Assembly: GCA_007130885.1 (NCBI GenBank)
Contig: SLRQ01000028.1
Location: 1 to 64,000 of the forward strand
Reading direction: 5' to 3'
Length of the DNA stretch: 64,000 nt
Source: Deltaproteobacteria bacterium
GTDB taxonomy: Bacteria; Myxococcota; Myxococcia; SLRQ01
The notes under the pieces are model-generated. The model was not told where the DNA came from. It did not search any database and was given only the letters and a program-made list of their open reading frames with translations. The number at the start of each line of letters is the position of its first letter. The stretch's first letter is position 1. Shown here in pieces: positions 45,890-54,817 of the stretch. A program made the position numbers and the translations under genes.

Positions 45890-48800
45890 CTACCTACTCT
45901 TGGCAAAGGGCTTCAGCTCGTCGCTTCCGAACATCTCCAGGTAAAGAGGCCATGTTCCGGGACAACGCTTTCTCTCGTTGCAGCTTCGACAAGGGGGGGG
46001 CACGGGACGCTGTATGTCGCGAACTGATTGTTTGGACTCGTGCAGTTCCAAAAAATCGTCTACTCGATGCCGGGACCAATCCTCATGAGCTTCAGTCGAA
46101 TTCCACATACTTCTCGGGAGATGGCAGAACGGAAACGCCTCGGTTCCCACCGTGATACCGTGCTTCCGAGCAATGTCAGCTGCCTTAGGCACGAATGCGG
46201 CTGCATTTGATAATCTTGGCACTGCATCGGCCACGATATTGCCGTCCAATTCGACCGGTCTGGGAAATGCAAGCTGTATTCTTTGCAAACCGAGCTTGTG
46301 AGAAAGCAACACGATACCCCCAAGATGACGCATGTTGCCCGTCAATACAGGCACGGTTCCCATGACCTTTTGCCCAGCGCGCAAAAGATCCCGAACAGCT
46401 CTCAATGTGGGACGATAGCTTCCGGCACATCGAGTAAGCTCGTCATGCAGATTCTCCCCGCCACTCAGCAGCAGTACCTCGAAAAAATCGATGCCGGCGG
46501 AAAGCAACCGTTCCATTACACCGGGCCTCGTCAGGCCATATGCGTTCGTTTGCAGTTGTACAAAGCTATAGCCCATGCGCCGTGCGGTCCGAATCAAATT
46601 GGGCAGTTCGTCCCAAAGAGTCGGCTCCCGCATAATCACAAGCTCGTCGCAGCCGGCTTTTCTGCCTTCGACCAAGGCTCGTTTTGCATCATCAAAGGAA
46701 CGTCCCGGGAGACCCTGGAGATCGCGAATAGTACAGTGAACACAATCGAGACTGCACTCGGCGGCAACTCTAAGAGACAAGCGCCGCCCCCCCGGCAAGG
46801 CCTTCAACTCCTCATCCAAAGGCACGTGACCTGAACAAAGGGACCTGCGCTCCACTATGTAGCCGCCAATCGCCAGCGTGTCGGCACCGAGCTCCTCGAA
46901 GGCCTCTATGGCATCCCGAGGCGAACATACGATAGGTTCACCACGGCGATTGTACGAGGTGTTCAGAACCATCGGCACTCCGGAGAGCCGATGAAACTGA
47001 GTCAACATCTCATGATAAACTGGAGACGTTTCAGAATGAACTACCTGAGGCCGGGTAGTTCCGTCTATATGAACGACCGCGGGTATCATCCCACGCTTAT
47101 CTGAACGAACAGGTACGGTGAAGAGCATAAACCGCGTATCGAAGGCTCCGTCGAACCATTCTTCCTCGTGTCCCGAAAGAATCGACGGACCGAATGGACG
47201 CCAGCTTTCACGTTCCTTTATCTCGTTGACTCGAGCATGCATGTCCGATCTTCTCGGATCGGCGAGAATGCTACGAGCACCGAGCGCTCTAGGGCCAAAC
47301 TCCATGCTTCCCTGAAACCAGCAAACAACCTCGCCTCGTGCCAGTCGTTCAGCTACTTCCAGCGCCAAGGAATCACTGCGCTGATACTCAATGCCACGAC
47401 TCAGCAGAATCCTTTCGATTTCATCGTCATCGAACGAAGGACCGGTAAATGCATGCTGCATTTGCTCGTCCGGATTACATCCCAAATCAACGCAAGCTTC
47501 CAATGCAGCACCTAAAGCAGTCCCGCCGTCATTGGCGGCGGGTTGAACGAAAATATGTTCGCACCCCAAGGTGCGTCTTAGTTTTTCATTCATGCGACAG
47601 TTAAGAGCAACTCCCCCAGCGAGACACAGCGATGAAACAGATGCTTGCCCTGTGGTTTGTCGCACCAGCTCGAGCATGAACTCTTCTAGGGCCGCTTGCA
47701 AGCTCGCCGCCAAATCCTTGTGCTCCTGACGCAACGGCTCGCCATAGCCACGCTCCAAGTGACCGAAAAGCTCTTGAACAGCCGTCTCGTGAACCTTGGG
47801 CTCACCGTGCTTCTCAAAACACAAAACGTCTCGGAAATCGAATGTTGGTTCTCCAAAAGACGCCAAGGCCATTACACTGCCCTGACCGTGGGGCCCAAAT
47901 CCAAGGAGCCTTGTCACTCCTTCATACACGCCGCCAATCGAACGATCGACAAGTGAAAGCAACGTGTCAACCATATGAATACTTCGACCTTCACCACGAT
48001 ATACGGCGGCGCACTCTCGATCCCCACGGCCGTCGACAGTGACAATCAATGCGCTATCGAAGCCGGAAACTCTGTACACCGACGAAGCATGACACAGATG
48101 GTGTGGGACGTATAAAACGCGACCGGCCCTTATTTTCGGCAAGGGATTGCCGGCGTCGATAAAGGAAATACGCTCCACGTGACGTCCGTGCAAACCATTC
48201 AGCGCGAAAACGTCGACATCGTCGAGTGATATGCCCTCCTTTTGGAGTAAAGCGCGAATGGGTTTTCTACAAATCGCTTCCTCCAGGCAAAGAGTCGGAT
48301 CCGACGCAAGTGTGGCATGAGGTCGACCCGGCGGATGCCATCCCGAATGACGTTTGCGGTTGAGCCGCTCGAGCTCGATTGCACCAACCAGCCTGCCGTC
48401 CTTGAAGAGCACGGCCGCGTGCTCCTGCATGGTCATCACCGCCAGCCCGAGAACATATACGGGACCGCTGGAACTCTCGGCTCGGGGCTTGAGATAACTC
48501 GGGGTAAACGGCGCGGGAAGGGCGGGCCCCGGCAGCCCGGCAAGGCGTGACAACCAGCCCCGCCGCTGCAGCAGCATGCTTGCGAGTGTCGACGTGTCAG
48601 GGCCATAGGTTGGGCGCAGGGCATCCGCCGGGCATGCTTCGACGCACTCATAACAGCTCTTGCAGTAACGCGCTGTTTCTCCTGCGCCACCGGCTTTCGG
48701 CCCTAGGTCTTCGGGGCAGATTCGCTCGCATGTTCCGCACTGTTGGCAACGGCTCGATTCCAGGGAAATACAAGCTCTTGTCCCTCCCTGATCGCCGCCC

Positions 48801-50671
48801 TCGAAACCGGCGACAGTCGGCCGGCGGGAGACCTTCCATGCCAGACCATCGAGAAGCAAATCCGGATCCTCGGGTGAAAACGGCTGCTCGAACCCGGCAA
48901 GAGCCATCCCCAACCATCGAATAGCCCACAGGGAGCGCGACGCGGCAATCAAGGCAGCCGGCCTGACTCCCTCATCGCCGCCGGGCCTGAACCAGACCAA
49001 AAAATGCGGCCCGCCAACAGAAGCTTCACGGCAATCCAAATCCTCGGCGGCACCCGTAACCACAAGCCTTCCCGCCCGGCGGTCCAACACGGAAATAGTC
49101 ACTCCGGCGGGATCGAGCTTCCTTATGAACAGACGCTCGGGTAAAGCCTTACTCAACCTGGCAACAAGACCGGCACATAGCTGATCAGTAACCTGTGGAC
49201 TCTCCGGCAATCTTTCGGAATTCGAATCCCGGATCGAGTCTTCCAGAGGCAAAGGCTTTGGCAAACGCTCGAGCAAACCGTCTATGACTGATGAAAAATC
49301 CTCCTCTGGATTCGTTATCTCCGTGAGTGCTACCAGCTTGCGCCGCCGCCTTCTCCGATCGACGAGCCTACCGCGCATCTCACCGGCAAAGCTCCCCCAA
49401 CCGGAAACATCAACCGAGACCATCGGTGAGAGACGTGAGGTGAGCCAAGTGACCGCCCGCGCTACAGCAATGTTCCGCACGCTCGGCTCGTCACACTCCA
49501 ACACCATTCCGCCGTCCCTTAGTACGAGCCTAAACCTCTTCAGGCCAGCGGACGCAACCCCTTCAGTGAGTGAGGACGGGGCGAGCTTCGTCCCAAAGGC
49601 ATCGACAGGAACATGCTCCGCGATCGCCGCTCTCGACAAAGACGTCTTCGGCGGAGAAGACTGGAGGCCGCAATCATATAACATTTCGTAAGAGACCGCC
49701 GAGAACTCTTCATCGCCGTACAAATCGAGGTATGTGCAGAACACGCCGCTGCAGCGCAGCCTAAGATCGCATTGCCGGCACGCCGACACATGCCTTCTCA
49801 TCGAGGAGTGCCAGGCATACTTATCTACTGCTTCCTCCAGTCCGAAGGGGTCGGAGGATTTAGTTTCCGTATATCTTCCGCCATGACGAATATAGGGAAA
49901 CCTGAGCGGCAGCACACAATAGGGCAGGTTCCCGATGTGAACGTCGAAGCCGGGCGCCAATGACTCGAATCGTTCGAGCATTTCGTCCATGTAGGGCGCC
50001 ATGGTCGAGTAGCGAGGCATTATGGAGCCAAGGTACTCCTCGGTCCTCTCTCCCGTGCTGGATGGGCGGATGATGTCTACATGGAGCTGCCTAACGCCAT
50101 TGCCCAAGATCAGCGACGGCAGCTCCGGCATCGTTCTATAGTTCTGCTCACAAAGGCACATGTTGGCCGTAATCTGCTGCTCTCGCCCATGCAGCAAATG
50201 CAGGCCTTCGAGAATACGGTCAAAAGAGCCTTTTCTTCGCGTAACGGCCTCATGGGACTTGCGGTTTCCTCCCTGAATGGACAATCGCCACTCAACCGGA
50301 GCAATCCCGCAAACCCTCTCAACGAACTCCGGCCGCGAAAGTAAGGCTCCGTTGGTAAAAACCACGATCCTCTCAAAGCCTACCCTGGAAGCATGCTCGA
50401 GGGCTTCGAAAAAATCTTTGTGCAGAGTTGGCTCGCCCCCCAAAAAGATGATTCTCGCGGCTCCTTCCGCTCGAGCCCGGCTGATAGCTTCGAGTGCTTC
50501 ATCCAAAGGGACCGGATTAGCAAGTTTGCTTTCACTCAGCTGACCGCTGGAGCAGAAAACGCATCGGTTGTTGCATACATGCCCTAATTGGATTTCGAAG
50601 TCGTGCCCTTCCCTGAGGGAAGAGGGCCCCATATCACCTGAATGACGGTTTGAGCTGAAGGTATCGGTCAT
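45890..50671 (-). CDS. Giant fusion: radical SAM - ferredoxin - carbamoyltransferase - radical SAM
   Basis: 1593 residues, one uninterrupted frame. Parts: (1) radical SAM with C33-x3-C37-x2-C40, GGEPT at 79-82, auxiliary cysteines C298, C301, C307, C312; (2) unknown region 330-630 with an Arg tract at 439-444; (3) two ferredoxin sets, C642-x2-C-x2-C-x3-C652 and C670-x2-C-x2-C-x3-C680; (4) NodU/TobZ-type carbamoyltransferase 738-1280, with metal ligands H857, H861, D880 and D1048, and the YrdC-like part with MEFGPRALGARSI, IKERESWRPFGPS, HIDGTTRPQ and NTSYNRRGEPIV; (5) second radical SAM, C1306-x3-C1310-x2-C1313, with M-R-E-P in place of GGEP, and C1561-x2-C1564-x5-C1570. The start at 50671 lacks a clear ribosome site. 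Confidence 0.88.
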   Translation of the reverse strand: MTDTFSSNRHSGDMGPSSLREGHDFEIQLGHVCNNRCVFCSSGQLSESKLANPVPLDEALEAISRARAEGAARIIFLGGEPTLHKDFFEALEHASRVGFERIVVFTNGALLSRPEFVERVCGIAPVEWRLSIQGGNRKSHEAVTRRKGSFDRILEGLHLLHGREQQITANMCLCEQNYRTMPELPSLILGNGVRQLHVDIIRPSSTGERTEEYLGSIMPRYSTMAPYMDEMLERFESLAPGFDVHIGNLPYCVLPLRFPYIRHGGRYTETKSSDPFGLEEAVDKYAWHSSMRRHVSACRQCDLRLRCSGVFCTYLDLYGDEEFSAVSYEMLYDCGLQSSPPKTSLSRAAIAEHVPVDAFGTKLAPSSLTEGVASAGLKRFRLVLRDGGMVLECDEPSVRNIAVARAVTWLTSRLSPMVSVDVSGWGSFAGEMRGRLVDRRRRRRKLVALTEITNPEEDFSSVIDGLLERLPKPLPLEDSIRDSNSERLPESPQVTDQLCAGLVARLSKALPERLFIRKLDPAGVTISVLDRRAGRLVVTGAAEDLDCREASVGGPHFLVWFRPGGDEGVRPAALIAASRSLWAIRWLGMALAGFEQPFSPEDPDLLLDGLAWKVSRRPTVAGFEGGDQGGTRACISLESSRCQQCGTCERICPEDLGPKAGGAGETARYCKSCYECVEACPADALRPTYGPDTSTLASMLLQRRGWLSRLAGLPGPALPAPFTPSYLKPRAESSSGPVYVLGLAVMTMQEHAAVLFKDGRLVGAIELERLNRKRHSGWHPPGRPHATLASDPTLCLEEAICRKPIRALLQKEGISLDDVDVFALNGLHGRHVERISFIDAGNPLPKIRAGRVLYVPHHLCHASSVYRVSGFDSALIVTVDGRGDRECAAVYRGEGRSIHMVDTLLSLVDRSIGGVYEGVTRLLGFGPHGQGSVMALASFGEPTFDFRDVLCFEKHGEPKVHETAVQELFGHLERGYGEPLRQEHKDLAASLQAALEEFMLELVRQTTGQASVSSLCLAGGVALNCRMNEKLRRTLGCEHIFVQPAANDGGTALGAALEACVDLGCNPDEQMQHAFTGPSFDDDEIERILLSRGIEYQRSDSLALEVAERLARGEVVCWFQGSMEFGPRALGARSILADPRRSDMHARVNEIKERESWRPFGPSILSGHEEEWFDGAFDTRFMLFTVPVRSDKRGMIPAVVHIDGTTRPQVVHSETSPVYHEMLTQFHRLSGVPMVLNTSYNRRGEPIVCSPRDAIEAFEELGADTLAIGGYIVERRSLCSGHVPLDEELKALPGGRRLSLRVAAECSLDCVHCTIRDLQGLPGRSFDDAKRALVEGRKAGCDELVIMREPTLWDELPNLIRTARRMGYSFVQLQTNAYGLTRPGVMERLLSAGIDFFEVLLLSGGENLHDELTRCAGSYRPTLRAVRDLLRAGQKVMGTVPVLTGNMRHLGGIVLLSHKLGLQRIQLAFPRPVELDGNIVADAVPRLSNAAAFVPKAADIARKHGITVGTEAFPFCHLPRSMWNSTEAHEDWSRHRVDDFLELHESKQSVRDIQRPVPPPCRSCNERKRCPGTWPLYLEMFGSDELKPFAKSR

Positions 50672-50730
50672 TTTGAAGCAAGATACAGCCTTGCGACCGC
50701 CTGTACAACGACCGCCGGAGCTACCCCACC

Positions 50731-51366
50731 CTACTTTCGCTCATCAAGAAGCTCCAGCATCCGCCGTCTGACCATCGGGCGCATAAAACGAGGGTTGCAG
50801 CATATCAAACGAAGTGTGATTTCTTGTTTGCGTTTCAGGTCGATTTCCGGCTGTGCCAATTCGATGGCGACATTCAACATCGCAGCGGCCTGCTCGATAC
50901 GACTTGCAAGCTGCGTCCACAACACCCCATCGGCCTCATCGGCTGATTCGAGCAAAGCAATGTTTTTTCGTCTGCCCACCTGGAGAGTCCAGCCGGGCAA
51001 ATCCGAAAGGAACGCGAAGAGAACCAGCTCCCACGGGTCGACCGTGGCACGTATCATCTTTTCACAGAAAAAAGAGCTGCAAATGAGGGGTCGCCCCACC
51101 GAAAGACGGCACCCGTCCACTCCCATGGCCGGACACGTCTCTGTTTCCTGGTAGTCATTCGGCCACCACCTACCATGAACGTGAGAGCTTACAGTTCGAA
51201 ACCACCATGACTCGATGGCTTCGATCCCCACGTCGGGCCGACAGCAGCTTCGCCCCTCGGCACCACAGCGAGCACATAGGCGCATGAAGAAAGTCGGCAT
51301 ATGCCTGGCTATCCGCTGTTCCAGCCGGGCATAGCCCATAACAGCCTGATCTATTCGCTCGTTCAT
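50731..51366 (-). CDS. Cysteine-rich hypothetical protein, YkgJ-like in part
   Basis: 211 residues. Cysteines are grouped near the N-terminus (LCARCGAEGRSCC, about 31-43) and in the middle (CPAMGVDGCRLS ... LICSSFFCEKM), which recalls the YkgJ zinc/iron-binding family with its CxxC-x6-CC and later C-x-C pairs. A second half is helical. It stands 59 bases upstream of the giant gene on the same strand, so the two probably share a transcript and this protein may bind iron or zinc for the Fe-S-rich system. Assignment to YkgJ is tentative. The start codon has only a distant AGGTG. Confidence 0.65.
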   Translation of the reverse strand: MNERIDQAVMGYARLEQRIARHMPTFFMRLCARCGAEGRSCCRPDVGIEAIESWWFRTVSSHVHGRWWPNDYQETETCPAMGVDGCRLSVGRPLICSSFFCEKMIRATVDPWELVLFAFLSDLPGWTLQVGRRKNIALLESADEADGVLWTQLASRIEQAAAMLNVAIELAQPEIDLKRKQEITLRLICCNPRFMRPMVRRRMLELLDERK

Positions 51367-51576
51367 CAGACCGGTTCACCTGTTCCCTCTGAAGCTCGCA
51401 ATGTACGAGAGCGGCGGAATGGTAGCCACAACATGGGGCCGGAACAACCTGGAGGGCAAGATCAAGGGGCCATGGGGTTCGGTGTGCGAACCGCTTCGGC
51501 GTTGTTAAAGTTGGATGGAGGGCGGGGTTAAGCCACCAGCTTCGCGGAAAAGACCATTTTCGCTTGGGAGATAGCC

Positions 51577-51810
51577 ATGGCCACGTGTGACCGTTGTGGG
51601 AATGATTACGACAAGGCTTTCGAAGTTCGCATGGGATCCAAGTCTCATACCTTCGACTGTTTCGAGTGCGCCATCCAGACCCTGGCTCCTACCTGCACTC
51701 AGTGCGGACTTCGGATTATCGGCCACGGAGTCGAGGCCGGCGGAGACATGTTCTGCTCCGCGCACTGCGCCAGAACGGCGGGCATTCAAACCCTCCACGA
51801 CAGGGTCTAG
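51577..51810 (+). CDS. Small zinc-ribbon protein
   Basis: 77 residues with two Cys4-type zinc sites: C-D-R-C-G-N-D-Y-D-K-A-F-E-V at the start with C-F-E-C, and C-T-Q-C-G-L-R-I-I-G-H-G-V-E-A with C-S-A-H-C near the end. This small protein is conserved in several phyla but has no assigned function. GGGAG precedes the ATG by a suitable distance. It follows the Cys-rich operon divergently but lies on the other strand with 210 bases between; a GGTTCG/CGAACC hairpin occurs in that gap. Confidence 0.85.
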   Translation: MATCDRCGNDYDKAFEVRMGSKSHTFDCFECAIQTLAPTCTQCGLRIIGHGVEAGGDMFCSAHCARTAGIQTLHDRV

Positions 51811-51891
51811 TCAAGAGCCTCTCGCTCATCGATCCATTCGTCCGGAATCACGGTCTCTGGTTTAGCCGGTGCCAGCGTGTATCATGGCCGC

Positions 51892-52683
51892 ATGACTCAG
51901 AAAAAATTGAGCCTGGATGCGGCCATGGATACGGCGTTAGCCGCCGTCAAGGCGGCCGGGGATGCCGCCCTGCGCCACTTCAGAACCGGTGTACGGATTG
52001 AACACAAGCAGGACAGGTCCCCTGTCACCGTAGCAGACCGGGAGGCCGAGGCCGCGGCCCTCGATGTCATAGGAAAGGCCTTTCCCGACCACGCGATCCT
52101 TGGAGAGGAGACCGGTCTTCGACCGGGAGAAGGGCAAAGCCGCTGGATAATCGACCCTATCGACGGCACCCGTGGCTTCATTCGCGGCGGTAAGGCCTGG
52201 GGCCCCCTGGTAGCACTCGAGCTGGGTGGCCGGATGGTCGCGGGCGCAATGGCGATTCCGGCGGAGGGTCGGTGCTATTGGGCGGCCGAAGGCAAGGGGG
52301 CCTACCGCGATGGCGAGAGGCTTCACCTTACAGAGGTCAAGGATTGGTCCCAGGCCACCTTGAGCCTAGGAGAGCTCCAGAACCTCCTTGCGCCCCCCTA
52401 TCGCGAGGACGTGCTCGAGCTCGTCGGAACCTGTGAAGCCGCCCGCTGCGAAGGAGATCTCGTCGGGTGCGCGATGCTCTTGGATGGAAGAGCGGACGCG
52501 TGGCTCGAAGCCGGAGTGCGCATCTGGGACTTGGCACCCTTGAAGGTTCTAGTGGAAGAAGCGGGCGGTCGCTTCACAAACTTTTCCGGCCGGAACGTAG
52601 TCGACGAGGCGTCTTCCATCGCCAGCAACGGCCACGTCCACGAACATCTGATCGAGACCCTAAACCGGAAGGAATCCCTTTAG
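51892..52683 (+). CDS. Inositol-monophosphatase family phosphatase
   Basis: 263 residues. Metal-site motifs are complete: GEETGLR (E in the first site), WIIDPIDGTRGFIRG (D-P-x-D-G-T), and WDLAPLKVLVEEAGG near the end. Members hydrolyse inositol phosphate, histidinol phosphate, 3'-phosphoadenosine phosphate or fructose bisphosphate; the sequence resembles the HisN-type/CysQ-type enzymes, and the substrate cannot be fixed. The ATG at 51892 fits the family start; a GTG at 51877 is possible. It lies between the zinc-ribbon gene and the two-component pair on the same strand. Confidence 0.9.
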   Translation: MTQKKLSLDAAMDTALAAVKAAGDAALRHFRTGVRIEHKQDRSPVTVADREAEAAALDVIGKAFPDHAILGEETGLRPGEGQSRWIIDPIDGTRGFIRGGKAWGPLVALELGGRMVAGAMAIPAEGRCYWAAEGKGAYRDGERLHLTEVKDWSQATLSLGELQNLLAPPYREDVLELVGTCEAARCEGDLVGCAMLLDGRADAWLEAGVRIWDLAPLKVLVEEAGGRFTNFSGRNVVDEASSIASNGHVHEHLIETLNRKESL

Positions 52684-52757
52684 CGTAAAGTGGATTGGGC
52701 CGCGCTGTTCGTCCCGCCGGCTGGCTCCCGGTGAGCTGTCCGCCGTACAATGGTCAT

Positions 52758-54128
52758 ATGACTCGCCCCGCCGAGAAAATCCGGCCTCCAGGTAAGCTGG
52801 AGAACCTGGACGATCCACGAGAGGTCGGCAAGGATGAAGTCAATGTCGTGACATCCGCCTCGGATAAGCTCGAGTGGCGCGAGACGGCCGTTGAAAGAAT
52901 GCTGCGCCGGCGAGGGCTGGAGCGTGTTCCCCGTTACAGCACCGAAGGTTACGAGCAGGAACGCTTCATTACACGTGCCCGCACCTTGTTCTACGCTCGG
53001 CTGGCGTTTCTGGCTTTGGGTCTGGGTGTGCTCGCGATACCAAGATGGTCGGAAGCCTTCGGTATCCACACGCTTTGGGCATTCGCCGTCTACTTCGGCA
53101 TGGTCGGCTACAGCGTCCTCAACTACTTGGTAGTGGAGCACCCAAAGGCGGGGAGAGTGGTCACTTTCGTGACCCTCTGCTTCGATCTTCTCGTCATGGT
53201 CTACATGATCGCCGCCTCCGGCGGGCTGCGCTCTCCCTTCTTCGCAACGCAGCTGCTATTCACTCTGCTGTTCGTCATCCTGTTTCCGAAGCCCCTGGCC
53301 ATCCTGCCTCCGCTGCTGACCTTACCGGTGCTGGCCAAGATCGACCAGCTCCTCCACGGACCCGCGGTCGGGATGATCGATCTGTTCATTCTGCTTTGGT
53401 TCTCGGCCATCAACCTCATCGTCGTGTATGTGATGGTCTACCTGAATGAGCGGGAAGAGTCGCATTACCGGGACGTGGTCTCTCTCCAAGCAGGGCTGCG
53501 TGAGCTGGCGGTCGTCGAGGAGCGCAACCGAATGTCTCGGGAAATTCACGATGGTCTTGGGGCCTCCCTCTCGTCCCTCATCATTCAAGCAGAGTACCTG
53601 GAGAACCTCTCGAGCGCCGGTGACGGGGAAAGATCCCGAGGCGAGATAACCTCGGAGATCCAGGAGCTGAAATCGGTGGCTGAAGAGAGCATCGACGAGC
53701 TGCGCCGAAACGTCTCCATGATGCGGGAGGACTTCGACTTGATACCGGCTCTCGAAGACTACTGCGACACTTTCGAAGCTCGCGGCAAAATCCGAACGGG
53801 CTTCGAACACGTCGGTCGTCCACCCGAGCTTCCTCCGGACGTACAGCTCACTATCTTTCGTGTATTGCAAGAGTCCCTTACGAATGTCGTTCGCCATTCG
53901 GAAGCCACCGGCGTAGAGGTAAAGCTGGCATGGCGCCCACCCGAGCTGACTCTTGCCGTTACCGACAACGGACGGGGCTTCGATGCAACCGGCACACTCC
54001 GTAATCACTACGGCCTGACCAACATGCGGGAGCGGGCACGTTCAGTCGGAGGAGATCTCACGATCGAAAGCACCCCTGGGGAAGGAACTCGGGTTATTCT
54101 ATCGCTAGCGGTCGAGGAAAGGGATTGA
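52758..54128 (+). CDS. NarL-type sensor histidine kinase
   Basis: 456 residues. Six membrane helices at about 75-230 make up the sensor part without a clear periplasmic domain. A HisKA_3 dimerisation helix follows with the phosphate-accepting H264 in RMSREIHDGLGASLSSLI, then the ATP-binding domain with N-box QESLTNVVRHSEA, D-N-G-R-G-F in the G1 box, and a G2 box (GLTNMRERARSVGG, then GEGTRV). It is paired with the response regulator 2 bases downstream. The signal is unknown. The start at 52758 fits the end of the upstream phosphatase; frame before it is not conserved in character. Confidence 0.93.
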   Translation: MTRPAEKIRPPGKLENLDDPREVGKDEVNVVTSASDKLEWRETAVERMLRRRGLERVPRYSTEGYEQERFITRARTLFYARLAFLALGLGVLAIPRWSEAFGIHTLWAFAVYFGMVGYSVLNYLVVEHPKAGRVVTFVTLCFDLLVMVYMIAASGGLRSPFFATQLLFTLLFVILFPKPLAILPPLLTLPVLAKIDQLLHGPAVGMIDLFILLWFSAINLIVVYVMVYLNEREESHYRDVVSLQAGLRELAVVEERNRMSREIHDGLGASLSSLIIQAEYLENLSSAGDGERSRGEITSEIQELKSVAEESIDELRRNVSMMREDFDLIPALEDYCDTFEARGKIRTGFEHVGRPPELPPDVQLTIFRVLQESLTNVVRHSEATGVEVKLAWRPPELTLAVTDNGRGFDATGTLRNHYGLTNMRERARSVGGDLTIESTPGEGTRVILSLAVEERD

Positions 54129-54130
54129 CG

Positions 54131-54808
54131 ATGCCCATTCGCGTTCTGGTGGTGGAAGATCAGCCGAAGATTCTACGCAGCCAGTTAAAGCTCCTGCGCG
54201 GCTTCTCGGAGATAGAGGTCACAGGTACGGCGCCCTCCGGCGAGAGCGCGCTCGAAGCGCTGGAGAACGAACGACCCGATGTAATACTGCTGGATCTTGG
54301 GCTGCCGAAGATGAGCGGCATAGATGTGACAAGAGAGGTCAAGAAACGGTGGCCCGAGGTCGAGATCCTGATCTTCACCGTTTTCGACGAGGAGGACCAG
54401 GTGCTCGAGGCGATAAGCGCCGGCGCATCGGGATACCTCCTGAAAGGCGCGGAAGCCGACCGAATCGTGGATGCCATACAGGAGGTACAGTCCGGCGGCA
54501 GCGTAATTCAACCCAGCCTGGCCAGAAAACTTCTGCGTCACTTCCGCGTCCCACCGGATGGCGGCGCCGTCCCGGAGCCGGATGAAGCGGACGAGAAGAA
54601 GGAAGCCGAGACCCGGCTCACCGCCCGCGAGGGGGAGATACTCCAGATCATCGCAAAAGGGCTCTCCAACACCGAGACCGCGCGTGTGCTCGGAGTATCC
54701 AGGGCCACTGTTAGAACTCATTTGGAGCACATCTACGCCAAACTGGAGGTCACAAACCGCGTGGAAGCCGTTACCGAGGGGATTCGTAAAGGACTAATAG
54801 AGGTATGA
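54131..54808 (+). CDS. NarL/FixJ-type response regulator
   Basis: 225 residues. Receiver domain 1-125 with the acidic pair in VVEDQPK, phosphate-accepting D55 in VILLDLGLPKMSG, T in FTVFDEEDQ and K in YLLKGAE. A LuxR-type helix-turn-helix lies at 160-225 (LTAREGEILQIIAKGLSNTETARVLGVSRATVRTHLEHIYAKLEV). AGGG precedes the ATG at 54131 by seven bases, 2 bases after the kinase stop. It would regulate genes in answer to the kinase. The following DUF1517-like gene begins 9 bases after its stop and may be part of the same operon. Confidence 0.95.
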   Translation: MPIRVLVVEDQPKILRSQLKLLRGFSEIEVTGTAPSGESALEALENERPDVILLDLGLPKMSGIDVTREVKKRWPEVEILIFTVFDEEDQVLEAISAGASGYLLKGAEADRIVDAIQEVQSGGSVIQPSLARKLLRHFRVPPDGGAVPEPDEADEKKEAETRLTAREGEILQIIAKGLSNTETARVLGVSRATVRTHLEHIYAKLEVTNRVEAVTEGIRKGLIEV

Positions 54809-54817
54809 GGGCAGCCG

